This document shows, in pieces, positions 49,058 to 56,263 of a stretch of 64,000 bases of DNA. Within the stretch, counting starts at the first letter, position 1. Every line of letters begins with the position of its first letter. The notes under the pieces were generated by a model. The model had not been told where the DNA came from. It saw only the letters and a list, made by a program, of their open reading frames with translations, and made no database searches. Source of the stretch: Niallia taxi (GTDB lineage Bacteria; Bacillota; Bacilli; Bacillales; Cytobacillaceae). The position numbers and the translations under genes were made by a program. Location of the stretch: assembly GCF_032818155.1 (NCBI RefSeq), contig NZ_CP102590.1, positions 1,302,001 through 1,366,000 on the forward strand, given 5' to 3'.

Positions 49058-49089
49058 TTGGTTATACATCTAATAATATCAAGTACTAT
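49058..49089 (+). promoter_or_regulatory. Promoter of peptide copy 3
   Basis: TTGGTTAT, 18 bases, TACTAT, then TAACCTATCAAC. Sequence farther upstream differs from copies 1 and 2. Confidence 0.65.
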
Positions 49090-49120
49090 TAACCTATCAA
49101 CTATTTAAGGAGGCAATAAA

Positions 49121-49405
49121 ATGTTTTATAACGCTTTTACAGGATCATCAAGTTTAGCAGATGCAGCATGGTCAATTGCTCAGTTAGCATTCAGAAAATT
49201 TAATATTGTTGGGGATGTTACCTCACTTTACAACAGCTTACTATGGAAATTTAGAGCTATATACAATTCATTTGGTGGAGACTTTTCTTGGGCTGACTTA
49301 GGCGGTGTGATTTTAGACTTAGGTGAATTCCTAGTTGGTTTTATTCCTGCGGGAAGAGTCGCTGATATTGTTACGTTCTTATGGGGAGCAGCTAATATTC
49401 TATAA
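49121..49405 (+). CDS. Hydrophobic 94-residue peptide, copy 3
   Basis: Differs from copies 1 and 2 only at residue 2 (Phe for Leu). RBS AAGGAGG, own promoter and terminator (49417-49445). Transcription may also continue into copy 4, which has no promoter of its own. Same inferred role. Confidence 0.78.
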   Translation: MFYNAFTGSSSLADAAWSIAQLAFRKFNIVGDVTSLYNSLLWKFRAIYNSFGGDFSWADLGGVILDLGEFLVGFIPAGRVADIVTFLWGAANIL

Positions 49406-49416
49406 TACGCTACAAC

Positions 49417-49449
49417 AAGTCTAGTTCTAGAAAAGAACTAGACTTTCTT
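49417..49449 (+). terminator. Terminator or attenuator between copies 3 and 4
   Basis: AAGTCTAGTTCT (49417-49428) pairs perfectly with AGAACTAGACTT (49434-49445), followed by a short TCTTA. The U tract is poor, fitting readthrough into copy 4. Confidence 0.75.
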
Positions 49450-49475
49450 AATAACATATAAAAAGGAGTGTTAAA

Positions 49476-49760
49476 ATGTTTTATAGCGCATTTACAGGAT
49501 CAACTAGTTTAGGGAATGCTGCATGGTCAATTGCTCAAATGATTTACAGAGAGTTCAATGTGGTTGGGGATGTTACGGCCTTATATATAAGCATTTTAAA
49601 TAAATTTAAACAGATTTCAAGTACATTGAATGGGGATATTTCTTGGAACGAATTAGGCTTGATTATAGGTGATTTAAGTAAGTTTTTAATTTCAATTGTA
49701 CCTACAGCTAGATTATCGGATTTAGTTACTCTTCTTTGGAGTTCATCTAGCATTTTATAA
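49476..49760 (+). CDS. Divergent 94-residue peptide, copy 4
   Basis: Same length, 51 of 94 residues identical to copy 1 without gaps. Conserved: FTGS, AAWSIAQ, VGDVT, GD-SW, DL--FL, LW and the final IL. The last residues become SSSSIL. AAAAGGAG precedes ATG 49476 but the promoter box of copies 1-3 is missing. Copy 4 may be the second partner of a two-peptide system, or a self-protecting variant; both ideas are inference. Confidence 0.75.
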   Translation: MFYSAFTGSTSLGNAAWSIAQMIYREFNVVGDVTALYISILNKFKQISSTLNGDISWNELGLIIGDLSKFLISIVPTARLSDLVTLLWSSSSIL

Positions 49761-49772
49761 GCATTAGTTCAA

Positions 49773-49814
49773 TTCTCCAATAGTAAGAGCTCTTCCACTC
49801 TTGCTATTGGAGAA
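49773..49814. terminator. Hairpin between copy 4 and the convergent regulator gene
   Basis: TTCTCCAATAGTAAGAG (49773-49789) pairs with CTCTTGCTATTGGAGAA (49798-49814), 17 bp with one G-T pair. Can terminate both convergent genes. Confidence 0.75.
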
Positions 49815-49825
49815 GCGAAATAAAA

Positions 49826-50710
49826 TCAATCTAGTTGTAATTTCATTATCTTTTTTTTAACTACACTAATATATTCCTCCTTATGGGTTAATTCAAAAAT
49901 TTTCTCAGCTTTTTTGTAATTAAACTTAGCTAGATCCTTCTGATTTTCTACATCATAATTTTGTCCCAGTTGATAATATAATTCTCCTAATAAATAAAGG
50001 CTCTCATTATTAATGCATATTTCTATTCCTCGTTTACTATAATAATTAGATTGTTCTATTTCCTCAATTTTACTCAAGCTTTTAGATATTCCGTAACAAA
50101 GTCTTACTTCTAATTGGAAATTTCTTAGTTCGATTAGTAAGTTTAATTCTTTAAATGCTTTATTATATATATTTATGGACTCCAAATAATCTTTTTCTTC
50201 ATTGTACAAAATAGCCAAGCTATTTAAAATTGCTATACGTTGTACCTTCAAATTGAATATATTGGGGTTTATATCCATATCTATTGATTCCCTTAATAAG
50301 CGTATAGCTTCAGAAAAATTCCTTTTATTATAGTATTCTATTAAAGCCCAATGCCATAATAAGAATTGTCTATTCTGATCTACTTTAAATAATGGATTAT
50401 CAAACTCATCTTTTAAAATAATTTCTACCTTTAAATAATCCCTTTCCCTTATTGCCTTCCTTACTTGTTTTTTTACTTCGGTCATATAGTCAAATCGAAT
50501 ATTATATGCTTGTTCATAAAAATAATTAACATTAACACCTAATTTATTTGCAAGTTCATAAAGTGTAGTACATAAGGGTAATACATTTCCTTTCTCAATA
50601 TTACTTATTTGAGCCTGAGTAATAATTCCTTCCGCCAACTGAGATTGAGTTAAACCAGCTTGTTTTCTCAAATACTTAATCTGTTCTCCGATTAGTTTTA
50701 TTTTATCCAA
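49826..50710 (-). CDS. PlcR-like HTH-TPR quorum-sensing regulator (RRNPP family)
   Basis: A 294-residue regulator: N-terminal HTH_3 domain (GEQIKYLRKQAGLTQSQLAE, then QISNIEKG and GVNVNYFYE) followed by about five TPR-like helical repeats up to the C-terminus (LGELYYQLGQNYDVENQKDL). The arrangement, length and many positions (QLS/QLA-E, IEKG, LGQLYYQRG-type motif) parallel PlcR of the B. cereus group, which binds its PapR peptide inside the TPR domain. The gene points toward the peptide array and diverges from a PapR-like pheromone gene. It probably activates the peptide genes at high cell density; direct target boxes are not proven. Confidence 0.87.
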   Translation of the reverse strand: MDKIKLIGEQIKYLRKQAGLTQSQLAEGIITQAQISNIEKGNVLPLCTTLYELANKLGVNVNYFYEQAYNIRFDYMTEVKKQVRKAIRERDYLKVEIILKDEFDNPLFKVDQNRQFLLWHWALIEYYNKRNFSEAIRLLRESIDMDINPNIFNLKVQRIAILNSLAILYNEEKDYLESINIYNKAFKELNLLIELRNFQLEVRLCYGISKSLSKIEEIEQSNYYSKRGIEICINNESLYLLGELYYQLGQNYDVENQKDLAKFNYKKAEKIFELTHKEEYISVVKKKIMKLQLD

Positions 50711-50832
50711 AATAATCCCTCCTAATGTTTAGAATTATTAGTATAGTTATATTTTAAACAAAAATGGCAAGATTTTGGGGAACAAATACTACTAATCACC
50801 ATAATTAGCCTATTTTCGAATTTTAGGGAAAT

Positions 50833-50860
50833 TTGTTGAAAATGGAAATCAATGTATAAT
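50833..50860 (+). promoter_or_regulatory. Promoter of the pheromone-immunity operon
   Basis: TTGTTG (50833-50838), 16-base spacer, TATAAT (50855-50860), then AGGGGGTGA (50872-50880) as RBS before ATG 50886. Confidence 0.7.
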
Positions 50861-50885
50861 TAAGAAAAAAAAGGGGGTGATGTTC

Positions 50886-51005
50886 ATGAAGAAAATAACA
50901 CTTAGTTTATTAGTTTTAGCAGCTTTTGTTATTATCCCAGGTATTGATATTTCTGCAGGTATTGAATTTGGAATTGGAACTTTAGATTTACCAAATCAAC
51001 ATTAA
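50886..51005 (+). CDS. PapR-like 39-residue signalling peptide precursor
   Basis: Strong RBS (AGGGGGTGA) and ATG 50886. The peptide has a Sec-type N-terminus (MKKITLSLLVLAAFVIIPG), a short middle segment and the polar end TLDLPNQH. PapR, the PlcR pheromone, has the same plan: signal peptide, then a C-terminal active heptapeptide of the DLPFEx type. The tail LDLPNQH keeps the DLP core and His end seen in some PapR variants. The gene diverges from the PlcR-like regulator. It is therefore a good candidate for the exported and processed pheromone. It heads the operon with ABC and DUF95 genes. Confidence 0.72.
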   Translation: MKKITLSLLVLAAFVIIPGIDISAGIEFGIGTLDLPNQH

Positions 51006-51023
51006 TTTTAAAGGAGAAATATG

Positions 51024-51263
51024 ATGAAAAAATCATGGATAGCTTTACTAGCTTCTTTTATATTTCCGGGTGCTGGTCATTTATACTTAGGACTAGTTAA
51101 AAAAGGGATAATATTGATATTACTTTATATTGTTTCTGTAGTCCTAACATCAGTTTTAATTGGTTTCATCCCTTTAATAATCATATGGATTTATTCAATG
51201 GTTGATTCGTATAAATTAGTTCCCAAAATAAATAATGACTATAAAAATAATGTCATAGGTTAA
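51024..51263 (+). CDS. TM2-like small membrane protein
   Basis: A 79-residue protein with two membrane spans (ALLASFIFPGAGHLYLGLVK, then ILILLYIVSVVLTSVLIGFI and LIIIWIYSMVDSYKL). The FPGAGHLYLG turn is the TM2-domain hallmark. AAGGAG at 51011-51016 supports ATG 51024. In the pheromone operon, 18 bases after the pheromone stop. Small TM2-like proteins occur near bacteriocin genes, possibly in immunity; no direct evidence. Confidence 0.65.
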   Translation: MKKSWIALLASFIFPGAGHLYLGLVKKGIILILLYIVSVVLTSVLIGFIPLIIIWIYSMVDSYKLVPKINNDYKNNVIG

Positions 51264-51265
51264 TT

Positions 51266-51817
51266 ATGTTTAAAAAGCAGCATATTAAGTATTTTAGCTT
51301 TTATATACTAATTTGTTTAATCATTATCTGTATAGGATCAATTACTGGAGATAATGCAAATACAAAGGTTAATGAAGTTTCCTTATTAGGGATAAAGGAT
51401 GCTGTCTATATATTTATTCTAAATTCTATTCAAATAATATTCTGGTTTTTATTAGCACCATTTGGATTATCAATCCCGTTCATTCTAAAATTTATTTATA
51501 GTATGGGATTAGCCCCACATGCTACAGATTTTAATATCCTCTTATACTATTTTAGCTCTGTTACTCATGGTTTGGGAGAAATTATCATTTCGTTTATAGT
51601 ACTTGTTTTTACAATAAAACATATTTATTATGCTTATCTATTCATAACCACTAAGCAGGCTGAAAAATTAATTGGTCTTTATAAAAGTTTAGTAGTTAAA
51701 TATATACCTTCATCTTTAATAATTTTGTTAGTTAGTGCACTTGCTGAGGTTTATATATCAAATAGAATTGCCTATCATATGTATTATTCTATAATGCTAG
51801 GGTTAGGAGCGAAATAA
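51266..51817 (+). CDS. SpoIIM/DUF95-like membrane protein
   Basis: A 183-residue protein with about five hydrophobic segments. The central motif YYFSSVTHGLGEIIISFIVL (HG-x-E within a span) is characteristic of the SpoIIM/DUF95 family. DUF95 proteins are standard members of circular bacteriocin clusters, where they take part in secretion or immunity, and also of sporulation. Its neighbours (peptide genes, ABC pair, regulator) favour the first. Translation of the next gene overlaps its stop (TAATG). RBS weak; likely coupled to the TM2 gene. Confidence 0.7.
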   Translation: MFKKQHIKYFSFYILICLIIICIGSITGDNANTKVNEVSLLGIKDAVYIFILNSIQIIFWFLLAPFGLSIPFILKFIYSMGLAPHATDFNILLYYFSSVTHGLGEIIISFIVLVFTIKHIYYAYLFITTKQAEKLIGLYKSLVVKYIPSSLIILLVSALAEVYISNRIAYHMYYSIMLGLGAK

Positions 51818-52326
51818 TGAATTATTTCTTTGTACAGCCATTATTAAAACAAACGTTAAAACCTATTGAAGTAAAAAATGAAAATGAAATTCGAGTAGGG
51901 TATATTCAAAGATTCTATAAAAATACTTTTCAAAAAATACTGGATTTTATTATTGATGGATTTTATCTACATATAAATGTAAAAGATCCAGAGTCAAATG
52001 TAGTAGTAAAAGCTGTCCAACGTTATACACTTAGAGACAGCTGGGAAATACATGAGAATACTGAAGTGTATATATTAAAAGACCAATCTAAAATTAAAAC
52101 AAATCCAAGATACTTATTTGCTTATAAAGGAAAGGAATACTTAATTTATAAGGAATACTTAGATAAGTATATAAGAATTAAGGATATATCTAATAATAAA
52201 ATAGTCTCTGAATTTCAATACCATAAGCTTGCTCCTCCAAGGAAAGTTTCGGTTAAATTATTTGCAAATGACATTGATTCACATTTGTCATTCTGTTTGT
52301 ACACACTAATCTCTTTAAAATATTAG
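51817..52326 (+). CDS. Uncharacterised 169-residue protein, possibly tubby/LURP-like
   Basis: Starts within the stop of the previous gene. Mostly beta-type sequence with aromatic residues (KEYLIYKEYLDKYIRIKDIS, then FQYHKLAPPRKVSVKLF) and a final short hydrophobic helix (LSFCLYTLISLKY). This pattern recalls LURP-one/tubby C-terminal-like lipid-binding proteins, but only loosely. It lacks a signal peptide. Part of the pheromone-ABC operon, hence a possible immunity or membrane-associated factor. Confidence 0.6.
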   Translation: MNYFFVQPLLKQTLKPIEVKNENEIRVGYIQRFYKNTFQKILDFIIDGFYLHINVKDPESNVVVKAVQRYTLRDSWEIHENTEVYILKDQSKIKTNPRYLFAYKGKEYLIYKEYLDKYIRIKDISNNKIVSEFQYHKLAPPRKVSVKLFANDIDSHLSFCLYTLISLKY

Positions 52327-52341
52327 ATAAGTGGTGAAAAA

Positions 52342-52668
52342 ATGAAAATTGAGAAGAAGCTAGGAAAACTTATTATAACTAAAAGGAGTAAGATAATTCT
52401 GTTGAATTTGGAAGAGATATACTACATAGAGCGAACTGGAACTTTTAGTGTTATCAATACATATTCTTCAGAAATACCCCTTTATATGACTTTAAAGGAA
52501 TTACAGACTGTATTGTCTGATAATTTCGTAAGGGTTCATCGTTCTTTTATAGTGAATAGATCACTATTAAGAGAATTGAATATTCTAAATGAAAATACTT
52601 ATGAAGCTGTCTTTACAGAAGATAAAACTGCCTTAGTAAATAGAAAGCTTCTTAATTTAATTTGTTGA
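52342..52668 (+). CDS. LytTR DNA-binding domain protein
   Basis: A 108-residue, single-domain LytTR protein: IILLNLEEIYYIERTGTFSV, LYMTLKELQTVL, and the signature FVRVHRSFIVNRSLLRE. There is no receiver domain. LytTR proteins bind direct repeats near promoters and commonly control bacteriocin genes (as in ComE/PlnC types). It is encoded in the operon next to the ABC genes, so it may be a second tier of control or an immunity switch. RBS GTGGTGA upstream. Confidence 0.82.
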   Translation: MKIEKKLGKLIITKRSKIILLNLEEIYYIERTGTFSVINTYSSEIPLYMTLKELQTVLSDNFVRVHRSFIVNRSLLRELNILNENTYEAVFTEDKTALVNRKLLNLIC

Positions 52669-52686
52669 TTATGACAAGGAGGTTCC

Positions 52687-53598
52687 ATGTCTTTGCCAAT
52701 TGTTAAAGTATTAAACCTTACCAAAAAAATAAAAAATAAAGAAATTGTCAAAGATGTCAACTTAGAAATTAATAAAGGTGAAATAGTTGGCTTTTTAGGT
52801 CCAAATGGATCGGGTAAAACTACTGTGATGAAAATGATAGTAGGATTAATTTCTATTAGTAGTGGTGAGGTTATTATTAATGGCCATAATATAGTTACAG
52901 AAAAGGAAGAAGCACTTAAATATGTGAGTGGTTTTATTGAATACCCTGAACTCTATAAATTTATGACCGGTTTTGATAATTTAGTTCACTTTCAGCGTAT
53001 ACTTGGCCCTGTAAATAAAGAAGATATAGCTCGTTTAGCAGATTTAGTTGGTTTAAAGGATGCGCTACACCAGAAGGTAAAAACATATTCTTTAGGGATG
53101 AAGCAAAGGTTAGGTATAGCACAAGCTTTGCTTTCTTCCCCTGAAGTATTAATACTGGATGAACCTACTAATGGATTAGACCCTGCAGGTATTATTGAAA
53201 TTAGAGAATACTTGTTAAAAATAGCAAAAGAACAAAACATATCTATTTTTATCTCTAGTCATTTATTAAATGAAATGGAGATCCTCTGTGATCGTTTAAT
53301 TTATATTCATAAGGGTGAAATTATTGATGACCAAAAGAATATAGAAACAGAAAGAGAAAGAGGAAAGGTTACTTTCTCTTTACATGTTACACCTACAGAA
53401 CTAGCAAAAGAGGTACTAAAGGATGTGGTTATAGATATCAATACTCAGCAACAAACCATTATAATTCAATCCTATTTTGGCGATATTCCTTTTCTTATCA
53501 AGAAGTTAGTTGAACACGATTTGATGATTTATTCTGTCTCTCCACAAAGCAGTTCTTTAGAAAGTAAATACTTAGCTAAAATATCTGGAGATTACTAG
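52687..53598 (+). CDS. ABC transporter ATPase of the ABC-2/BcrA type
   Basis: A 303-residue ATPase: Walker A GPNGSGKTT, Q-loop-like FIEYPELYKFMTG, signature YSLGMKQRLGIAQALLS, Walker B VLILDEPTNGLD, H-loop ISSHLLNEME. The C-terminal part is the short DrrA/BcrA-type extension. AAGGAGG precedes ATG. With the following permease it would pump the peptide out or protect the producer. Start follows the LytTR gene by 18 bases. Confidence 0.88.
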   Translation: MSLPIVKVLNLTKKIKNKEIVKDVNLEINKGEIVGFLGPNGSGKTTVMKMIVGLISISSGEVIINGHNIVTEKEEALKYVSGFIEYPELYKFMTGFDNLVHFQRILGPVNKEDIARLADLVGLKDALHQKVKTYSLGMKQRLGIAQALLSSPEVLILDEPTNGLDPAGIIEIREYLLKIAKEQNISIFISSHLLNEMEILCDRLIYIHKGEIIDDQKNIETERERGKVTFSLHVTPTELAKEVLKDVVIDINTQQQTIIIQSYFGDIPFLIKKLVEHDLMIYSVSPQSSSLESKYLAKISGDY

Positions 53599-53599
53599 T

Positions 53600-54556
53600 A
53601 TGAAACAATTTATTCGTTTAGTAAAAAATGAGCATATGAAGCTCTATAAACAAAAAATGATGTGGATTATAATAGCTATTCTGATTAGTACAATTACACT
53701 TACTTTGATTGTAACATTAAATAGCGATGAAGAAGATTCGCCCTCTGATTGGAGAACCAGTCTAGAAGAAAAGAATGCTGTACTACTTAAGCAAATGGCT
53801 GATGAAACAATACCAGAAGACTACAAAAAAAATACAATCGAGAAAGAATTGCAACTGAATAATTATCGTTTAGAAAATGATATTAGCCCCTTATATAGCA
53901 ATACAGCTTCAGGATTCGTTCAGGAAACAGTTGGTTTTACGGGCTTAATTACTTTGTTTATTATTATAATAGCTGCTAGCATTGTATCCCAAGAATATAC
54001 ATGGGGAACAATTAAGTTATTATTAATGCGCCCAGTTAATCGTTGGAAATTTATAATAGCTAAGTTTATGACTGTTGTTTTAAATGCTTTATACTTGTAT
54101 ATCTTATTATTCTGTTTATCCCTTATAGTAGGTACTATTGTATTTGGGTTCAGTGAACCAGGTCTACGTTATGTATTTATGGCTAATGGAGAAATTAAGG
54201 ATGTTTCGATATTTTACCATTTCCTTCAATACTTTGGTTCCAAGTTTGTTGGTGTTATTATGATAGCTAGTTTTGCTTTTATGATTTCCACTATATTCAA
54301 AAAGAACACAATTGCGATAACAATTAGTATCTTTATTCAGTTTGCAGGGACTCTTACTAGTAGTGTGTTATCCTTACTAGATAAAGGTTTTGCTAAATAT
54401 TTATTTTTTGCGAATACAAATTTATATCAGTATGTGGAAGGTGCTCCCCCAGAAGGCCAAACACTAACGTTTTCTATAATAAATTTAATAATATATTTTA
54501 TTATCTTTAAATTTATTTCATTCTATATGTTTGAAAAAAGAGATGTAGTAACTTAA
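53600..54556 (+). CDS. ABC-2 type transporter permease
   Basis: A 318-residue membrane protein: N-terminal anchor (MWIIIAILISTITLTLIVTL), an extracytoplasmic domain of about 90 residues (EEDSPSDWRTSLEEKNAVLL onward), and five more spans, with the cytoplasmic motif EYTWGTIKLLLMRPVNRWKF typical of ABC-2 permeases of bacitracin/lantibiotic immunity systems. Encoded directly after the ATPase. Ends the operon at the hairpin 54574-54600. Likely immunity/export; the substrate is inferred from the context. Confidence 0.87.
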   Translation: MKQFIRLVKNEHMKLYKQKMMWIIIAILISTITLTLIVTLNSDEEDSPSDWRTSLEEKNAVLLKQMADETIPEDYKKNTIEKELQLNNYRLENDISPLYSNTASGFVQETVGFTGLITLFIIIIAASIVSQEYTWGTIKLLLMRPVNRWKFIIAKFMTVVLNALYLYILLFCLSLIVGTIVFGFSEPGLRYVFMANGEIKDVSIFYHFLQYFGSKFVGVIMIASFAFMISTIFKKNTIAITISIFIQFAGTLTSSVLSLLDKGFAKYLFFANTNLYQYVEGAPPEGQTLTFSIINLIIYFIIFKFISFYMFEKRDVVT

Positions 54557-54573
54557 ATAGATATAAATGTGAG

Positions 54574-54602
54574 AAGACATTTACGAGTTAAATGTCTTTT
54601 TT
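54574..54602 (+). terminator. Terminator of the ABC operon
   Basis: AAGACATTTA (54574-54583) pairs with TAAATGTCTT (54589-54598), followed by TTTTAT. Confidence 0.8.
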
Positions 54603-54838
54603 ATAGGGGGCTTATTCGCATTCATATTTGTGAAAAGGAGTTATAGATTTGTTATTTCATAGTAAACTATTTGATCGTACACAAGATTTTCAGTTCTTTT
54701 TAGCTCTTCGTGTAGATTGCGTTTCCTTCACCATTTAATCTTTTTGCCTAGCAAATTCTCAAAATCAGCTGCTTCTTCTGGATGTAAGAGTGTATTCTTT
54801 CTCAAACCCATCTACATTTATTGAAGAGAATCCTTCTT
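54603..54838 (-). pseudogene. Faint relic on the minus strand
   Basis: The minus strand of about 54636-54815 reads LRKNTLLHPEEAADFENLLG, a stop, then LHEELKRTENLVYDQIVYYE, which look like protein interrupted by a stop. Family not recognised; low confidence. Confidence 0.3.
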
Positions 54839-54868
54839 GTGTCATAAACAGGGCAGGTTTGTTGAAGT
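54839..54868 (+). repeat. Dispersed repeat copy
   Basis: GTCATAAACAGGGCAGGTTT then GTTGAAG, matching the GGCAGGTTNGTTGAA end of the repeat. Confidence 0.6.
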
Positions 54869-55007
54869 GGAAAAGTCTATTTTATAACAAATAATAGGAT
54901 GTTGAAGTTGGGATTTTGTCGTTATATGGCGAAAGAAAAGTCTTTATTGAATGCGTATACAACTGATAAAATATGTTCTTGTAAATAACAAGAAAAGGAT
55001 AATGTAT

Positions 55008-55172
55008 ATGAATAATCTTTTAGACGAACAAATTAAGATATTAAGAAATAATATGATTAATGTTGGAATGACAAAAGGATTATCTGCTAAGGAAACCATA
55101 TTACTAAGTAAGAGGTTAGATAATTTGGTGAATTTAAAAATGATTATACTTAGGGAGAAAAATGCTTCCTAA
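55008..55172 (+). CDS. Small Spo0E-like sporulation regulator
   Basis: A 54-residue helical protein: LLDEQIKILRNNMINVGMTK and then LLSKRLDNLVNLKMII, corresponding to the two helices of the Spo0E-like aspartyl phosphatase family (SxxLDxLLN-type motif read here as SKRLDNLVN). Members dephosphorylate Spo0A-P to delay sporulation. ATG 55008 has AAGGATAATG upstream; the longer frame from 54951 has no RBS. Confidence 0.72.
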   Translation: MNNLLDEQIKILRNNMINVGMTKGLSAKETILLSKRLDNLVNLKMIILREKNAS

Positions 55173-55367
55173 AAAGGAAAATGCTTAAATTATATACATT
55201 TGAGTAATCATTAAATAGTCTCGTGATATTATTGATAGTGATCCATAAATTGAGGATCGCCTTGTGTTTGTTTATTGATGGAGGATAGTGATAAAAGTAT
55301 CAACACTATAGATAACAGCTGTAAAAATAAAAAAATTACCTTTCGGTTACTTAAGATATTAACGCTT

Positions 55368-55742
55368 TTATTTGTAATTAGTAATCCAGTTAACCAAGTG
55401 ATCATAGTCGCTTGAGAATCTTATATTTTTTTTAGTATTAGATTGGTTAAAGTGATCTAAAATAACTCCTTCATCTAATAAAAAGGCAATTGCAATGGTA
55501 TTTTCTAATAGATCATTCGAGAAAAACTTGTCTTTCCACATTTTTTGAACGAAGAAATGTTCTGGTGTATACCCCTTACGATTTACTAACAACTTAAATT
55601 TTTTGCCTTGGTTAATGAATACATTACATGTTTGTTCAAATGAATCAAACCACATATCTACATCTATTATAGAGATATAGCCTGTCAAATTAGTAATAAT
55701 CATATCTTTCGAGATGGATGTACTCGTATTATTAACATTCAA
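55368..55742 (-). CDS. 124-residue protein, possible STAS/SpoIIAA-like domain
   Basis: A soluble protein with alternating strands and helices (MIITNLTGYISIIDVDMWFD, KFKLLVNRKGYTPEHFFVQK, FLLDEGVILDHFN). It loosely resembles SpoIIAA-like STAS proteins or small stress-response proteins. The relic at 34531-34674 is a duplicate of its 5' end and upstream region, so it belongs to a family spread in this genome. GGAGT-like RBS upstream on the minus strand. Confidence 0.55.
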   Translation of the reverse strand: MNVNNTSTSISKDMIITNLTGYISIIDVDMWFDSFEQTCNVFINQGKKFKLLVNRKGYTPEHFFVQKMWKDKFFSNDLLENTIAIAFLLDEGVILDHFNQSNTKKNIRFSSDYDHLVNWITNYK

Positions 55743-55780
55743 ATAAAAATCAACTCCTTATTAGTAGTATAAACCGGATA

Positions 55781-55900
55781 TTAGTTAGGAGCATAGGTTA
55801 ATTTTTTGATATGAAAGAGTACTTTATAATAATCCAATAATCCCCCGCCAATAGTGAGATCAAACATAATACCTACGGTAAATTCCCATAAGATACTCAT
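55781..55900 (-). CDS. Doubtful short membrane peptide
   Basis: From ATG (55898-55900) a 39-codon frame reads MSILWEFTVGIMFDLTIGGG with a short basic tail. RBS AAAGAG is weak. Immediately upstream of the 124-residue gene on the same strand. May not be real. Confidence 0.25.
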   Translation of the reverse strand: MSILWEFTVGIMFDLTIGGGLLDYYKVLFHIKKLTYAPN

Positions 55901-56227
55901 TAATTTTATTTCTCTTTTTAACTTATTCGGAGTAAGGAAAACAAACAAATAAGCAGTTGAGTCGTTCAAGGGATGTTGTACTACCCTGAATGGGATTCAA
56001 AGGGTTTTATATGGTGCAGGATGTAAAGCTGCAGTCAAAGCACAGCCTTACACCAAATGGAGAAGCTTGCCCGAATACTTTCGCTAAGGCTTTCTAAACA
56101 ACGATTAGTTAAGATTGTTATGGTTTTACTAACTGCTTATTTTAAAACTCAAACTTTTCGGGGGTGCCTCATTCTTGATCCTAAATGAATGGGTGTTGCT
56201 TATTTTTTATAAAGAATATGTCTTGTA
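55901..56227. other. Interval with no supported gene
   Basis: About 325 bases; protein-like fragments such as KAQPYTKWRSLPEYFR (near 56030) are too short to assign. Confidence 0.35.
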
Positions 56228-56263
56228 CAAGAAACTTTAAAGGTATCTCTTTAAAGTTTCTTG
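56228..56263 (-). terminator. Terminator of the RsbR-like gene
   Basis: CAAGAAACTTTAAAG (56228-56242) and CTTTAAAGTTTCTTG (56249-56263) pair perfectly. It overlaps the last codons of the gene. Confidence 0.8.

Noticed and set aside
47922..49405. Peptide genes as phage holins
   Set aside because: No endolysin or phage genes nearby, and the gene multiplicity, PlcR-like regulator and ABC operon fit secreted peptides better. Not formally excluded.
47922..49760. Peptide genes as a CRISPR or tandem DNA repeat array
   Set aside because: The units are long, each with RBS, start, stop, promoter and terminator, and differ by synonymous changes; they are genes.
47600..54602. Lantibiotic or sactipeptide cluster
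   Set aside because: No LanB/LanC/LanM or radical SAM gene and no Cys in the peptides.
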